The translations under genes were made by a program, and so were the position numbers. A stretch of 64,000 nucleotides of DNA, from NCBI RefSeq assembly GCF_003031265.1, contig NZ_CP019966.1, positions 1,550,001-1,614,000 of the forward strand, read 5' to 3'. The DNA comes from Rhodopseudomonas palustris (GTDB taxonomy: Bacteria; Pseudomonadota; Alphaproteobacteria; Rhizobiales; Xanthobacteraceae). This document shows, in pieces, positions 35,621 to 44,925 of the stretch. The notes beneath the pieces were generated by a model. It saw only the letters and a program-made list of their open reading frames with translations. It did no database searches and was not told the DNA's origin. Positions within the stretch are counted from its first letter, which is position 1. Each line of letters begins with the position of its first letter.

Positions 35621-36436
35621 ATGAAGCACCGACGTTTCCTGTTGATCTGTCTGGCGCCGCTGGTCGTACTGACCGCGGCGTTCTTCCTGCTGCCGATGGC
35701 ACGGCTGGTGGTGGTCGGCGCCGAGGGGCCGCAAGGGCCGGCCGGTTATCTTGCGATCCTCCTGGAGCCGCGCTACCGCGCGACGCTGATCAACACCGTG
35801 CTGCTCGCCGCCGCCACCACGGTCGCGACGCTGATCATCGCCACCATCGCTGGGCTTTTCCTACAGCGGCACCAGTTTGCCGGCCGCGCGGTGCTGATCG
35901 CGATGCTGACGTTCCCGCTGGCGTTCCCCGGCGTTGTGATTGGCTTTCTGATCATCCTGCTGGCCGGACGGCAGGGCGTGATCGGCGATCTGACGCGGCT
36001 CGCGACCGGCACCAAGGTGGTGTTCGCCTATTCGATCTGGGGGCTGTTCCTCGGCTATCTGTATTTCTCGATCCCGCGGGTGATCCTCACCATCATGGCG
36101 GCGGTGCAGAAGCTCGATCCGGGGCTCGAAGAGGCCGCGCGCTCGCTCGGTGCCAGCCCGTGGGCTGTGCAGCGTGACGTGGTGCTGCCGGCGTTGGTGC
36201 CGGCGTTCGTTGCTTCCGGCGCGATCGCATTTGCGACCGCGATGGGCGCGTTCGGCACCGCCTTCACGCTCGCCACCAATATCGATGTGCTGCCGATGCT
36301 GATCTACACCGAGTTCACGCTGGCGGCGAACTTTGCCACCGCGGCGTCGCTGTCGGTCGGCCTCGGCCTGATTTCCTGGGCGATGCTGGTGCTGGCGCGG
36401 TCGCTGACCGGCGGCACCGTGGCGGCGACGGGCTAG
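35621..36436 (+). CDS. ABC transporter permease 1 (PotB/FbpB-like)
   Basis: 271-aa inner-membrane protein with six helices. The EAA loop EEAARSLGASPWAVQRDVVLPALVPAF is the ATPase contact and is typical of the polyamine/iron/phosphonate permease class. It begins 46 bp after the binding protein, and the next permease starts 5 bp after its stop. Confidence 0.9.
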   Translation: MKHRRFLLICLAPLVVLTAAFFLLPMARLVVVGAEGPQGPAGYLAILLEPRYRATLINTVLLAAATTVATLIIATIAGLFLQRHQFAGRAVLIAMLTFPLAFPGVVIGFLIILLAGRQGVIGDLTRLATGTKVVFAYSIWGLFLGYLYFSIPRVILTIMAAVQKLDPGLEEAARSLGASPWAVQRDVVLPALVPAFVASGAIAFATAMGAFGTAFTLATNIDVLPMLIYTEFTLAANFATAASLSVGLGLISWAMLVLARSLTGGTVAATG

Positions 36437-36440
36437 GCAG

Positions 36441-37226
36441 ATGCGCGACCGTCTGATCTTCGCCGGACAATTGCTGTTCACGCTGCTGGTTGCTGCTTTC
36501 CTGGTGGTGCCGGCGCTGCTGTCGATCGCAGCGGGTGTCACGGCGAACTACTTCCGCGGCATTTCATCCGGCGTCACTCTGCAATGGGTGGTGCAGGTGT
36601 GGACGCTGTATGCCGACAGCATCGTGTTGTCCTTCGTGATCGCACTGGCGACGCTGGCCGTGACGCTGGTCGTCGGCGTTCCGGCCGCCTACGCGCTGCA
36701 TATCCGCGGCGGCGTCTGGTCGCGGCTGATCGAAGAGGTAATCACGCTGCCGCTGGCGATCCCGGGCCTCGCAATCGCGCTGGCGCTGCTGCTCACCTAT
36801 GGCGGCTTCGGTGAGTTCCGCCGGTCCTGGCTGTTCATTCTGGTCGGCCATGTGGTGTTCACCATGCCGTTTATGGTGCGATCGGTGATGGCGGTGTTCG
36901 CCACCATCGACATCCGCACCCTCGATGAGGGCGCCGCCTCGCTCGGCGCATCGCCGGCGCGGCGGTTCGTCGATGTCATCGTGCCGAATGCGATGCCCGG
37001 CATTCTGGCCGGCGCCCTGATGGTGGTGACGCTGTCGCTTGGCGAGTTCAATCTCACCTGGATGCTGCACACGCCGCTGACCAAGACATTGCCTGTCGGC
37101 CTCGCGGACAGCTACGCGTCGATGCGGCTCGAAGTCGCCTCGGCCTACACGCTGATCTTCTTCATCATGATCGTCCCCTTGCTGGTGGCGATGCAATTGC
37201 TCGCGGAGCGGGAGCCGAAACGATGA
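36441..37226 (+). CDS. ABC transporter permease 2 (PotC/FbpB-like)
   Basis: 261-aa inner-membrane protein, six helices, EAA loop DEGAASLGASPARRFVDVIVPNAMPG. The last codons overlap the ATPase start by four bases (ATGA). Forms the channel with permease 1. Confidence 0.9.
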   Translation: MRDRLIFAGQLLFTLLVAAFLVVPALLSIAAGVTANYFRGISSGVTLQWVVQVWTLYADSIVLSFVIALATLAVTLVVGVPAAYALHIRGGVWSRLIEEVITLPLAIPGLAIALALLLTYGGFGEFRRSWLFILVGHVVFTMPFMVRSVMAVFATIDIRTLDEGAASLGASPARRFVDVIVPNAMPGILAGALMVVTLSLGEFNLTWMLHTPLTKTLPVGLADSYASMRLEVASAYTLIFFIMIVPLLVAMQLLAEREPKR

Positions 37227-38284
37227 CGGCGGATGACGGACATGGCGTGGCGGTCGAGGTCGCGGCCTGTGGCAAGACCTTTGCGGACGGCACCCGCGCG
37301 CTGGAGCCGGCAAGCCTCAGCATCGCACGCGGCGAAACGCTGGTGCTGCTCGGTCCGTCCGGCTGCGGCAAGACCACGATGCTGCGGATCATCGCCGGGC
37401 TGGAGAGCCCGGATACCGGCGGGCGGGTCTTGTTTGACGGCGCCGACGTGACCTCGGTGCCGATCGAGAAACGCAATGTCGGCATGGTGTTTCAGTCCTA
37501 CGCGCTGTTTCCCAACATGACGGTGGCCGACAACATCGGCTACGGGCTCAAGATCCGCGGCGTCGCCAAGGCGGAGCGCGCCGCGCGGATCGCCGAACTG
37601 GTGGCGCTGACCAACATCGCCGGGCTTGAGCATCGGCGGATCGATCAGCTCTCCGGCGGCCAACGCCAGCGCGTCGCTCTCGCTCGCGCCGTGGCGATCC
37701 GTCCCGCGGTGCTCCTGCTCGACGAACCGCTTACGGCGCTCGATGCGGCACTTCGCGAGCGGCTCCGCGGCGAGCTCGACCGGTTGCTGCGCTCGCTCGG
37801 CATCACCACGATCTACGTCACCCACGATCAGGCCGAGGCGATGGCGCTCGGTGACCGCATCGTGGTGATGAGCAAGGGCGCGATCGCGCAGGTCGGCACG
37901 CCGCGCGAGATCTATTTCCGCCCGGCCACTCGGTTCGTTGCCGAGTTCGTCGGCGCCGCCAATATCATCGAGGCCGAGATCACCGATGGTGCGCTGCGAT
38001 TGCCGGGCGGACACTGGCGCGTCGCGGGCAGCAATAGCCACAGCCGCGCGGTCGCGATGATCCGCCCGGAGACGATCCGGATTGCAGCGCCCGAGGCCGC
38101 GACGCTGCACGGCGTCGTCGCCAGCGTCAGTTTCGTCGGAGACCGCCAGCGCGTCGTAGTGTCCGGCGCTGCCGCGCGGCCGCTGGCGATCGACGCGCCG
38201 AACGCGCTGCCGATCAGGGGCGGCGATCGCATCGGCCTCGTGGCCGATCCCGAAGCCATCCGGCTGCTGCCCGAGCACCTGTGA
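37223..38284 (+). CDS. ABC transporter ATPase with TOBE domain
   Basis: 353-aa ATPase of the PotA/FbpC/PhnT group: Walker A GPSGCGKT, Q-loop FQSYALFPNMTV, signature LSGGQRQR, Walker B VLLLDEPLTALD, switch His in YVTHDQAEAM. A C-terminal TOBE domain (from about residue 260, AMIRPETIRI) follows. It energises the two preceding permeases. The stop is ten bases before the phosphodiesterase start. Confidence 0.93.
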   Translation: MTADDGHGVAVEVAACGKTFADGTRALEPASLSIARGETLVLLGPSGCGKTTMLRIIAGLESPDTGGRVLFDGADVTSVPIEKRNVGMVFQSYALFPNMTVADNIGYGLKIRGVAKAERAARIAELVALTNIAGLEHRRIDQLSGGQRQRVALARAVAIRPAVLLLDEPLTALDAALRERLRGELDRLLRSLGITTIYVTHDQAEAMALGDRIVVMSKGAIAQVGTPREIYFRPATRFVAEFVGAANIIEAEITDGALRLPGGHWRVAGSNSHSRAVAMIRPETIRIAAPEAATLHGVVASVSFVGDRQRVVVSGAAARPLAIDAPNALPIRGGDRIGLVADPEAIRLLPEHL

Positions 38285-38293
38285 CGAACCAGA

Positions 38294-39139
38294 ATGAGAA
38301 ATCCGACCATGCCGCCGAAGCCGATTCTGATCGCCCAGATTTCAGACCTGCATATCAAGGCGCCCGGCGAACTCGCCTACGGCAAGGTCGACACCGCGGC
38401 GGCGCTGACCCGCTGCGTCGCAGCGCTGAACGCGCTGACGCCGCGGCCCGACCTGGTGGTGATCTCCGGCGATCTGGTCGACACCCCAAGCGCTGAGGAA
38501 TACGCGCATCTCGAACGGCTGTTGGCGCCGCTGCAGATTCCGTTCGTTGCCGTACCGGGCAATCACGATTCCCGCGACCTGATGCGCACCGCGTTCGCGC
38601 AGCCAACATTCCCAGCCGAGGGACCGCTCAATCAGCTCTATCCCGTCGACGGGATCGATATCGTGCTGCTCGACTCCAATGTTCATGGCCAGCCGCATGG
38701 CGAGCTCGATGCCGGCACGTTGCAATGGCTCGAGGCTGTGCTGTCGTCGTCGGATCACCGGCCCGCCTTGCTGTTCCTGCATCATCCGCCATTCGCCACC
38801 GGCATCTGGCACATGGATCGCCAGAACCTTTGCAACGCCGCGGAGTTCGCAACCCTCGTCGAGCGCTATCCGTGGGTACGGCTGGTCGCTGCGGGCCACG
38901 TGCACCGCCCAACGGTGACCGGCTTTGCCGGGACTGTCGCGACGATCTGTCCGGCCCCCAATCACGCGGTGGCGCTGGATCTCGGCGAACAGCTCGCGCC
39001 GTCGTTTTGCGTCGAACCGCCGGCGTTTCACCTGCACGCCTGGTTCGCCGAGCGCGGCGAACTCGTCACGCATCAGGTCTCGATCGGAGCGTTCGACGGC
39101 CCGCATCCGTTCTTCGGCGCGGACGGCAAACTGCTGTGA
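38294..39139 (+). CDS. GpdQ/CpdA-type binuclear metallophosphodiesterase
   Basis: 281-aa class III phosphodiesterase. The metal-binding blocks are complete: ISDLHI, GDLVD, GNHDSR, FLHHPP and GHVHRPT. No signal peptide, so it acts in the cytoplasm. Length matches glycerophosphodiesterase GpdQ (about 270 aa). The start could be ATG 38294 or ATG 38309 (MPPKPILIAQ), both close to the ATPase stop. It may hydrolyse the imported phosphodiester to release phosphomonoester or alcohol; cAMP phosphodiesterase activity is the alternative. Confidence 0.85.
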   Translation: MRNPTMPPKPILIAQISDLHIKAPGELAYGKVDTAAALTRCVAALNALTPRPDLVVISGDLVDTPSAEEYAHLERLLAPLQIPFVAVPGNHDSRDLMRTAFAQPTFPAEGPLNQLYPVDGIDIVLLDSNVHGQPHGELDAGTLQWLEAVLSSSDHRPALLFLHHPPFATGIWHMDRQNLCNAAEFATLVERYPWVRLVAAGHVHRPTVTGFAGTVATICPAPNHAVALDLGEQLAPSFCVEPPAFHLHAWFAERGELVTHQVSIGAFDGPHPFFGADGKLL

Positions 39140-39241
39140 AGCCGTAGGAACCCTGCGGCATTAACGACGCTGCGGGAATTAGGAACAATTTTACCGAGGG
39201 AAACCTCTCGGGCCCGGAACGATCAAGAGGCTAAGCCCTTG

Positions 39242-39637
39242 ATGATCGGTCGGGACGGTAGAGGGATGACTGAGGTGAGCAGGAGACCTGTTGTGCTGGT
39301 GGTCGAAGACGAACCGCTCCTGCGCATGAACGCCGTCGATATGATCGAGACGGCTGGATTCCAGGTGCTGGAGGCCGGATCGGCCGACGATGCCATCGCG
39401 ATTCTTGAGAAGCGCGACGATATCCGCGTGGTGTTCACCGACATCCAGATTCCGGGCTCGATGGACGGTTTAAAGCTGGCCCGCGCCGTGCGCGGCCGAT
39501 GGCCGCCGATCAAGATCGTCGCCACCTCGGGACGGGTGCACGTGACTGCGGATGATCTGCCGGACGGCGGCCGCTTTGTACCAAAGCCGTACACTCCCGA
39601 GCAGATTACCGGATTGCTGCGAGAAATGTTGGCCTGA
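39242..39637 (+). CDS. Single-domain response regulator (receiver only)
   Basis: 131-aa CheY-like protein: acidic pair in VVEDEPLL, phospho-acceptor Asp67 in VVFTDIQIPG, Thr/Ser in IVATSGR, Lys in FVPKPYTP. No output domain. Start is ATG 39242 (AAGAGG ten bases before) or ATG 39266 (MTEVSRRPVV). No kinase is adjacent; partner unknown. A 102-bp gap separates it from the phosphodiesterase, so it probably has its own promoter. Confidence 0.85.
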   Translation: MIGRDGRGMTEVSRRPVVLVVEDEPLLRMNAVDMIETAGFQVLEAGSADDAIAILEKRDDIRVVFTDIQIPGSMDGLKLARAVRGRWPPIKIVATSGRVHVTADDLPDGGRFVPKPYTPEQITGLLREMLA

Positions 39638-39767
39638 ACTGGGATCGGGCCACGATGGCACTTGCCCGTGCGCTTTCCAAAATTTAATCGTATCGTTCTA
39701 GAAATAGGTCTTTTCGAGCTATCCTCCCGTCCCAGCTAAAGAATAAGGGAGGACGGACTAGGATATC

Positions 39768-40613
39768 ATGAAACGGCCACTGATCATTTTCTCCCTGCTG
39801 AGCGTGGTCGCCGCCGCGGCGTACTTTTCATTCAGCCATTGGGCGATCAGGCACGAGACGCTGACCTTCTTCGACGAAGCGCGCGGTCGTCCGGTCGCGA
39901 TCGATCTCGCAGTGCGGCGAGACGCCGAAATGAAGGCTGAGGCCGGAATGGTCACGCTGCCGGTCGCGGTGGTCAGCCACGGCAACACCGTCAAGAACAC
40001 CGAATACTCGTTCCTGGCCAACGTGCTCGCCGCCCGCGGCTATCTGGTCGCCAGCATTCAGCACGATCTCCCCGACGACAAGCCGCTGATGACGGTCGCC
40101 GGCTCGCTCTATGTCGGGCGCCTGGCCGTGTACGAGCGCGGCGAGCAGAACATCTTCTTCGCCCTCAAGGAGCTGAAGAGGCTCGAGCCCAACGCCGACT
40201 ACGATCATCTCACTCTGGTCGGGCATTCCAATGGCGGCGACATCTCGATGTTCTTCGCCCAGCAGCACCCCGAAATGGTGCGGCGCGTGGTGACGCTGGA
40301 CAATTTGCGGGTGCCGTTCGTCACCTCCGGCTTCGCCAAGATCCTGTCCTTCCGCTCCAAGGACCCGCAGTTCAAGACCGACCCCGGCGTGTTGCCCGAT
40401 GCCAAGACCGCCAAGGAGGCCGGCATCGAAATCATCGACACCGGCGCCCAGCATACCGAGCTGAGCGACCGCGGCCCCGACAGCGTCAAGGCGCGGATTC
40501 AGTCGACGCTCGACAAATTCCTGTCCGACGAGGGCAGCAGCAAGTTGCAGCCGCTCGACGTGCAGAAGGACATCAAGCGGATGTACAACGATCCGCGGGC
40601 GATGGGTCCGTAG
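39768..40613 (+). CDS. Secreted or membrane-anchored alpha/beta hydrolase
   Basis: 281-aa protein with an N-terminal hydrophobic signal/anchor (MKRPLIIFSLLSVVAAAAYFSF). Nucleophile elbow GHSNGG, oxyanion segment VVSHGNT, and a late His in GAQHTEL complete a Ser-Asp-His arrangement. The family includes platelet-activating-factor acetylhydrolase-like dienelactone hydrolases. Substrate unknown. A possible 7-bp pairing TCCTCCC/GGGAGGA (39722-39753) lies just upstream. Confidence 0.78.
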   Translation: MKRPLIIFSLLSVVAAAAYFSFSHWAIRHETLTFFDEARGRPVAIDLAVRRDAEMKAEAGMVTLPVAVVSHGNTVKNTEYSFLANVLAARGYLVASIQHDLPDDKPLMTVAGSLYVGRLAVYERGEQNIFFALKELKRLEPNADYDHLTLVGHSNGGDISMFFAQQHPEMVRRVVTLDNLRVPFVTSGFAKILSFRSKDPQFKTDPGVLPDAKTAKEAGIEIIDTGAQHTELSDRGPDSVKARIQSTLDKFLSDEGSSKLQPLDVQKDIKRMYNDPRAMGP

Positions 40614-40650
40614 CGCAGCAGCGCTGGCGTGTCCGATCAGCGCCGGTCCA

Positions 40651-40695
40651 GCAAATGAAAAGGGCCTCGCGCCGCCGACGCGGCCGAGACCCTTC
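40651..40695 (-). terminator. Terminator of the 27-aa membrane peptide gene
   Basis: On the minus strand AAGGGtCTCG ... CGAGgCCCTT forms a stem with an unpaired base on each side and is followed by TTCATTT. It lies 25 bp beyond the stop of the small gene, which supports that gene being expressed. Confidence 0.55.
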
Positions 40696-40719
40696 CAGAA
40701 TGCTGTTACTGCGCGCGAA

Positions 40720-40803
40720 TTAGCGCCAGAACAGCGCCAGCAGAATGATGATCGGCAGCGGGATCCCGATCAGCCACATCAACGCGCCTTTTCCGAAAGT
40801 CAT
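40720..40803 (-). CDS. 27-aa hydrophobic membrane peptide
   Basis: Short frame MTFGKGALMW... ending LLALFWR: one transmembrane helix with a short charged N-terminus and terminal Arg. GATGAG precedes the ATG. It is followed by its own terminator-like stem, and no longer frame competes on this strand. No function known; it resembles small single-helix proteins common in Bradyrhizobiaceae (recollection, not a search). Confidence 0.5.
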   Translation of the reverse strand: MTFGKGALMWLIGIPLPIIILLALFWR

Positions 40804-40962
40804 GTCTCATCCTCCAGTCATCCAACCTGGGGCGATAACCGTGTCACTCGCGAACTGTTCCGCGCTGGCGCCTTGGTTCGAACAACTCATCCGGATGCCG
40901 TCTTGACGGCCGACCCGCGGCGGGCGAGGGATCGGACCTGATCTGAAGTCATGGAGTGCAAG

Positions 40963-42615
40963 ATGGCTGCGAAGGTGAGCCCGCTGGCGGGCAAGACCGT
41001 CGATCCGAACAGTCTGGTCAACGTTCCGCGGCTGGTGACGGCGTATTTCGCCGGCAAGCCGGACCCCGCGGTGGCGACCGAGCGGGTGGCGTTCGGCACC
41101 TCGGGGCATCGCGGCTCGTCGCTCAACAATGCCTTCAATGAGAACCACATCGTGGCGGTGAGCCAGGCGGTGTGCGATCATCGCCGCGCCGCCGGCATTA
41201 CCGGTCCGCTGTATATCGGCATCGACACCCACGCGCTGGCCGAGCCGGCGCTGGTCAGCGCGCTCGAAGTCTTCGCCGCCAACGAGATCGACGTTGTGAT
41301 CGACGACCGCGGTGGTTACACGCCGACCCCGGTGATCTCGCATGCGATCCTCACCCACAATCGCGGCCGCACCGACGGCCTTGCCGACGGCGTGGTGGTG
41401 ACGCCGTCGCACAATCCGCCCGAAGACGGCGGCTTCAAGTACAATCCGCCGAACGGCGGCCCGGCCGACACCGACATCACCTCGGCGGTCGAGAAGGCCG
41501 CCAATGCGATGCTCGAAAACGGGCTGAAGGGCGTCAAGCGGATCTCCTACGATCGCGCCCGCAAGGCGGCTTGCGTGCATCGCCGCGACTACATCACGCC
41601 CTATGTCGAGGACCTCGCCAATGTGGTCGACATGGAGGCGATCCGCAGCTCGGGCGTCAAGCTCGGCATCGATCCGCTCGGCGGCGCCGCGGTGCATTAC
41701 TGGCAGCCTATCATCGAGCGCTACAAGCTCGACGCCAAGGTGGTCAGCGACGCGGTCGATCCGACCTTCCGTTTCATGACCGCGGATTGGGACGGCAAGG
41801 TGCGGATGGACTGCTCGTCGCCTTACGCGATGGCGCGGCTGATCGGGATGCGCAACGACTTCGACGTGGCGTTCGCCAACGACACCGATGCCGACCGCCA
41901 CGGCATCGTCACCCGCTCCAGCGGGCTAATGAATCCGAACCACTACCTGTCGGTCGCGATCGCATATCTGTTCGCGCACCGGCCGCATTGGGGCCGCGAC
42001 GCCGCGATCGGCAAGACCGCGGTATCAAGCGCGATGATCGATCGCGTCGCCAACAAGATCGGCCGCAAGGTGGTCGAGACTCCGGTCGGCTTCAAATGGT
42101 TCGTCGACGGGCTGATTGGCGGCAGCTTCGGCTTCGCCGGCGAGGAGAGCGCCGGCGCCTCGTTCCTGCGCCGCGACGGCAGCGTTTGGACCACGGATAA
42201 GGACGGCCTCATCCTTGGCCTGCTCGCGGCGGAGATCACTGCGGTGAGCAAGGTCGACCCGGGCGAATTGTATCAGCGCCTCACCGCAGAACTCGGCGCG
42301 CCGTTCTATGCGCGGATCGATGCGGCGGCGTCGCCGGCCCAGAAGGCGCTGTTCAAGACCCTGACTGCCGAGAAGCTCGGCATCACCCAGCTTGCCGGCG
42401 AGCCGGTCACGGCGACGCTGACCAAGGCGCCCGGCAACGGCCAATCGATCGGCGGCGTCAAGGTCACCACCGCCAACGGCTGGTTCGCGGCGCGTCCGTC
42501 TGGCACTGAAGACGTCTACAAGATCTACGCCGAGAGCTTCGTCAGCGCCGATCACCTCAGCAAGATCCAACACGAAGCCCAGGCCGCCCTGAGCGCAATG
42601 TTCGCCGCAGGTTGA
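40963..42615 (+). CDS. pgm: Phosphoglucomutase, alpha-D-glucose phosphate-specific
   Basis: 550-aa enzyme interconverting glucose 1- and 6-phosphate. The active-site serine is in [13 protein letters not shown], the metal loop is DTDADRHG, the sugar loop contains [10 protein letters not shown], and phosphate-binding [14 protein letters not shown] is near the end. ATG 40963 has GGAG eight bases upstream; an in-frame ATG at 40951 would add four residues. Links glycogen or polysaccharide synthesis to glycolysis. Confidence 0.95.
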   Translation: MAAKVSPLAGKTVDPNSLVNVPRLVTAYFAGKPDPAVATERVAFGTSGHRGSSLNNAFNENHIVAVSQAVCDHRRAAGITGPLYIGIDTHALAEPALVSALEVFAANEIDVVIDDRGGYTPTPVISHAILTHNRGRTDGLADGVVVTPSHNPPEDGGFKYNPPNGGPADTDITSAVEKAANAMLENGLKGVKRISYDRARKAACVHRRDYITPYVEDLANVVDMEAIRSSGVKLGIDPLGGAAVHYWQPIIERYKLDAKVVSDAVDPTFRFMTADWDGKVRMDCSSPYAMARLIGMRNDFDVAFANDTDADRHGIVTRSSGLMNPNHYLSVAIAYLFAHRPHWGRDAAIGKTAVSSAMIDRVANKIGRKVVETPVGFKWFVDGLIGGSFGFAGEESAGASFLRRDGSVWTTDKDGLILGLLAAEITAVSKVDPGELYQRLTAELGAPFYARIDAAASPAQKALFKTLTAEKLGITQLAGEPVTATLTKAPGNGQSIGGVKVTTANGWFAARPSGTEDVYKIYAESFVSADHLSKIQHEAQAALSAMFAAG

Positions 42616-42625
42616 CGCGCGACAA
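42612..42625. promoter_or_regulatory. Possible Fnr/NnrR-type box upstream of nnrU
   Basis: TTGACGCGCGACAA fits TTG-N8-CAA. It overlaps the pgm stop codon, 168 bp before the nnrU start, with a palindromic repeat between. Weaker than the nor and nnrS boxes because of position and overlap with coding sequence. Confidence 0.3.
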
Positions 42626-42680
42626 CGTTGGAACCGGCAAGCCGGGCGATGTCTGCCAGATAAATTGTCATCGCTTCACT

Positions 42681-42764
42681 CCGTCATTGCGAGCGAAGCG
42701 AAGCAATCCAGACCTCTACGCACGACGCTGGATTGCTTCGTCGCTTTGCTCCTCGCAATGACGG
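42681..42764. repeat. Palindromic intergenic repeat, family D
   Basis: About 84 bp with arms CCGTCATTGCGAGCGAAGCG and CCTCGCAATGACGG, and inner AAGCAATCCAG / CTGGATTGCTT. A common alphaproteobacterial intergenic palindrome. Lies between pgm and nnrU. Confidence 0.85.
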
Positions 42765-42792
42765 ACTGCGCCGCCAACGTGTGAGGTCGACC

Positions 42793-43485
42793 GTGTCCGG
42801 CTGGACTGAATTCGTCGCCGCCTTCGCCGTGTTCCTGCTCAGCCACGCGATTCCGGCGCGGCCGGCGGTGCGGACGAGGCTGGTCGGTGCGCTCGGCGAG
42901 CGCGGCTTCCTGATCGCCTACAGCATCGAGTCGTTGGTCGTGCTGACTTGGCTGATCGTCGCCACCGAGCGGGCGCCGTTCGTCGAGCTGTGGCCGTTCG
43001 AGACCTGGCAGATGTGGGTGCCGAACCTGGCGCTGCCGCTCGCCTGCCAGTTCGCGGCGTTTGGCATTGGCGCCGCCAATCCGCTGTCGTTTGGCGGCGA
43101 TCCGCGCAAACCGTTCGATCCGCAACACCGGGGCGTCGTCGGCATCGTCCGGCATCCGCTGTTGTGGGCGATCGGCCTGTGGGCCGGCGCGCATGTCGTG
43201 CCGAATGGTGACCTCGCGCATGTGCTGCTGTTCGGCTTCTTCGCGATGATCGCGCTGGTCGGCATGATGATCATCGACCGTCGCAAGCGGCGCCAGCTCG
43301 GTGCCGAGCGTTGGGCGGAACTTGCGGCGCGCACCTCGTTCTGGCCATTCGCGGCGCTGATCAGCGGTCGCTTCAAGCCGCAGCGCTGGCGGATCAGCCC
43401 GCTGCGGTTCGGCATCGGGATCGCGGCGTGGCTGTCGCTGCTGCTGCTGCATCCGTTGGTGATCGGCGTCTCGCCGCTGCCCTAA
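42793..43485 (+). CDS. nnrU: NnrU family membrane protein
   Basis: 230-aa inner-membrane protein with about six helices. It has the NnrU pattern VGAL GERGFLIAYSIESL, then GVVGIVRHPLLWAIGLWAGAHV and DLAHVLLFGFFAMIAL, related to the isoprenylcysteine methyltransferase-like membrane fold. NnrU is linked to nitric oxide/nitrite reduction in denitrifiers; mechanism unclear. GTG 42793 is used (GAGG seven bases upstream); translation of the upstream frame would run through the repeat. Confidence 0.85.
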   Translation: MSGWTEFVAAFAVFLLSHAIPARPAVRTRLVGALGERGFLIAYSIESLVVLTWLIVATERAPFVELWPFETWQMWVPNLALPLACQFAAFGIGAANPLSFGGDPRKPFDPQHRGVVGIVRHPLLWAIGLWAGAHVVPNGDLAHVLLFGFFAMIALVGMMIIDRRKRRQLGAERWAELAARTSFWPFAALISGRFKPQRWRISPLRFGIGIAAWLSLLLLHPLVIGVSPLP

Positions 43486-43569
43486 CCGCCAGTCTCAGCC
43501 GTCATTGCTTCGTCGGCTACATCACCGCGCCATGCGGACGATGCTGTTCCCTGCAAATCGTTCGCGAGT

Positions 43570-43583
43570 TTGTGCTGGCACAA
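43570..43583. promoter_or_regulatory. Fnr/NnrR-type box before nnrS
   Basis: TTGTGCTGGCACAA (TTG-N8-CAA, also symmetric TTGTGC/GCACAA) lies 75 bp before the nnrS ATG. Nearly the same design as the norE-proximal box. Confidence 0.62.
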
Positions 43584-43658
43584 CCAGCGCTGGACGCCAC
43601 GCTCCTACACAGGATGAGCCGGCAGATGCACCGCCGGTGTCAGTTCCGGTGGACCGCG

Positions 43659-44885
43659 ATGAGCAGCACGACGATCGAATCTTCCGCAGCCGGCCCCGCC
43701 AAGCGCAAGCCGGTGCCGCGCTATCCGTTACAGAGCCGCTTGACCATCCTTTCGGCCGGCTTCCGCCCGTTCTTCCTGCTCGGCGCGATCTTCGCTGCGG
43801 TCGCGGTGCTGCTGTGGCTGCCGGTATATCACGGCGAGCTGACGCTGCAGACCGCGTTCGCGCCGCGCGATTGGCACGTCCACGAGATGCTGTACGGCTA
43901 TCTCCCGGCGGTGATCACCGGCTTCCTGCTCACCGCGATTCCGAATTGGACCGGACGCCTGCCGCTGCAGGGTGCGCCGCTGGCGACGCTCGCGGTGGTG
44001 TGGCTCGCCGGACGGCTGGCGGTGACGTTCTCGGCCGACACCGGGTGGCTCGCCGCGCTGCTGATCGATGCCTGCTTCCTGCTGCTGGTGGCGCTTGCGG
44101 CGCTGCGCGAGATCATCGCCGGGCGGAACTGGCGCAACCTCAACGTCGTCGCGCTGCTGACGCTGCTGCTAGTCGGCAACGTCGCATTCCATCTCGAAGC
44201 GCATTTCGGCGGCACGGCCGACTACAGCATCCGGATCGGCATCGCGGTGGTGATCATGCTGATCTCGCTGATCGGCGGCCGTATCACGCCGAGCTTCACC
44301 CGCAACTGGCTGGTGCGCGCAAATCCCGGCCGGCTTCCGCAGCCGTTCAACAAGCTCGACATGGTGATCGTCGCGTTCAGCGGCCTGACGCTGGTGCTGT
44401 GGGTTGCGATGCCGTTCAGCCCGATCAGCGGCTCGGCCTTACTGATCGCCGGCGTGCTGCATCTGGTCCGGCTGGCGCGTTGGGCCGGCGACCGCACCGT
44501 CAAGGAGAAGCTGCTGCTGGTGCTGCACGTCGGCTATCTGTTCATCCCGCTCGGCTTCCTTTTGACCTCAGCGGCGGCGTTCGGGCTGATCCCGGTCAGC
44601 GCAGGCATCCACGCGTGGATGGTCGGCGGCGCCGGCGTGATGACGCTGGCGGTGATGACCCGCGCATCGCTCGGTCACACTGGCCAACAACTCACCGCCT
44701 CGCTGCCGACGCAGGGGATCTATCTCGCCGCCCTGTTCGCCGTCACCGCGCGCATCGCGGCGGCGCTGCTGCCGGCCTGGAGCGATCCGTTGCTGCATCT
44801 GGCCGCGATCGGCTGGGCCACCGCCTTCCTCGGCTTCGCGCTGAGCTATGGCCCGACGCTGCTCGCCCGCGGCAAGCCGCACTGA
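43659..44885 (+). CDS. nnrS: NnrS, heme-copper membrane protein
   Basis: 408-aa protein with about twelve helices. Conserved features are GFRPFFLLGA, DWHVHEMLYGY (likely heme/copper His residues), TAIPNWTGR, RITPSFTRN and VMTRASLGHTG. NnrS proteins protect against NO stress or help cells cope with NO-derived iron complexes. ATG 43659 is used; an in-frame ATG at 43614 is possible. An Fnr/NnrR-type box is upstream. Confidence 0.9.
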   Translation: MSSTTIESSAAGPAKRKPVPRYPLQSRLTILSAGFRPFFLLGAIFAAVAVLLWLPVYHGELTLQTAFAPRDWHVHEMLYGYLPAVITGFLLTAIPNWTGRLPLQGAPLATLAVVWLAGRLAVTFSADTGWLAALLIDACFLLLVALAALREIIAGRNWRNLNVVALLTLLLVGNVAFHLEAHFGGTADYSIRIGIAVVIMLISLIGGRITPSFTRNWLVRANPGRLPQPFNKLDMVIVAFSGLTLVLWVAMPFSPISGSALLIAGVLHLVRLARWAGDRTVKEKLLLVLHVGYLFIPLGFLLTSAAAFGLIPVSAGIHAWMVGGAGVMTLAVMTRASLGHTGQQLTASLPTQGIYLAALFAVTARIAAALLPAWSDPLLHLAAIGWATAFLGFALSYGPTLLARGKPH

Positions 44886-44925
44886 TCCGCCCGCACCTTC
44901 ACCCCACTCCAACCAGGACATAGTC

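Noticed and set aside
39140..39241. EcfG (general stress sigma factor) promoter before the single-domain regulator
   Set aside because: GGAAC occurs twice, but no CGTT-type -10 follows at 16-17 bp.
39722..39753. Second ribosome-binding-site hairpin, before the alpha/beta hydrolase
   Set aside because: Only seven pairs with an 18-nt loop, and a separate AGGA nearer the ATG stays free.
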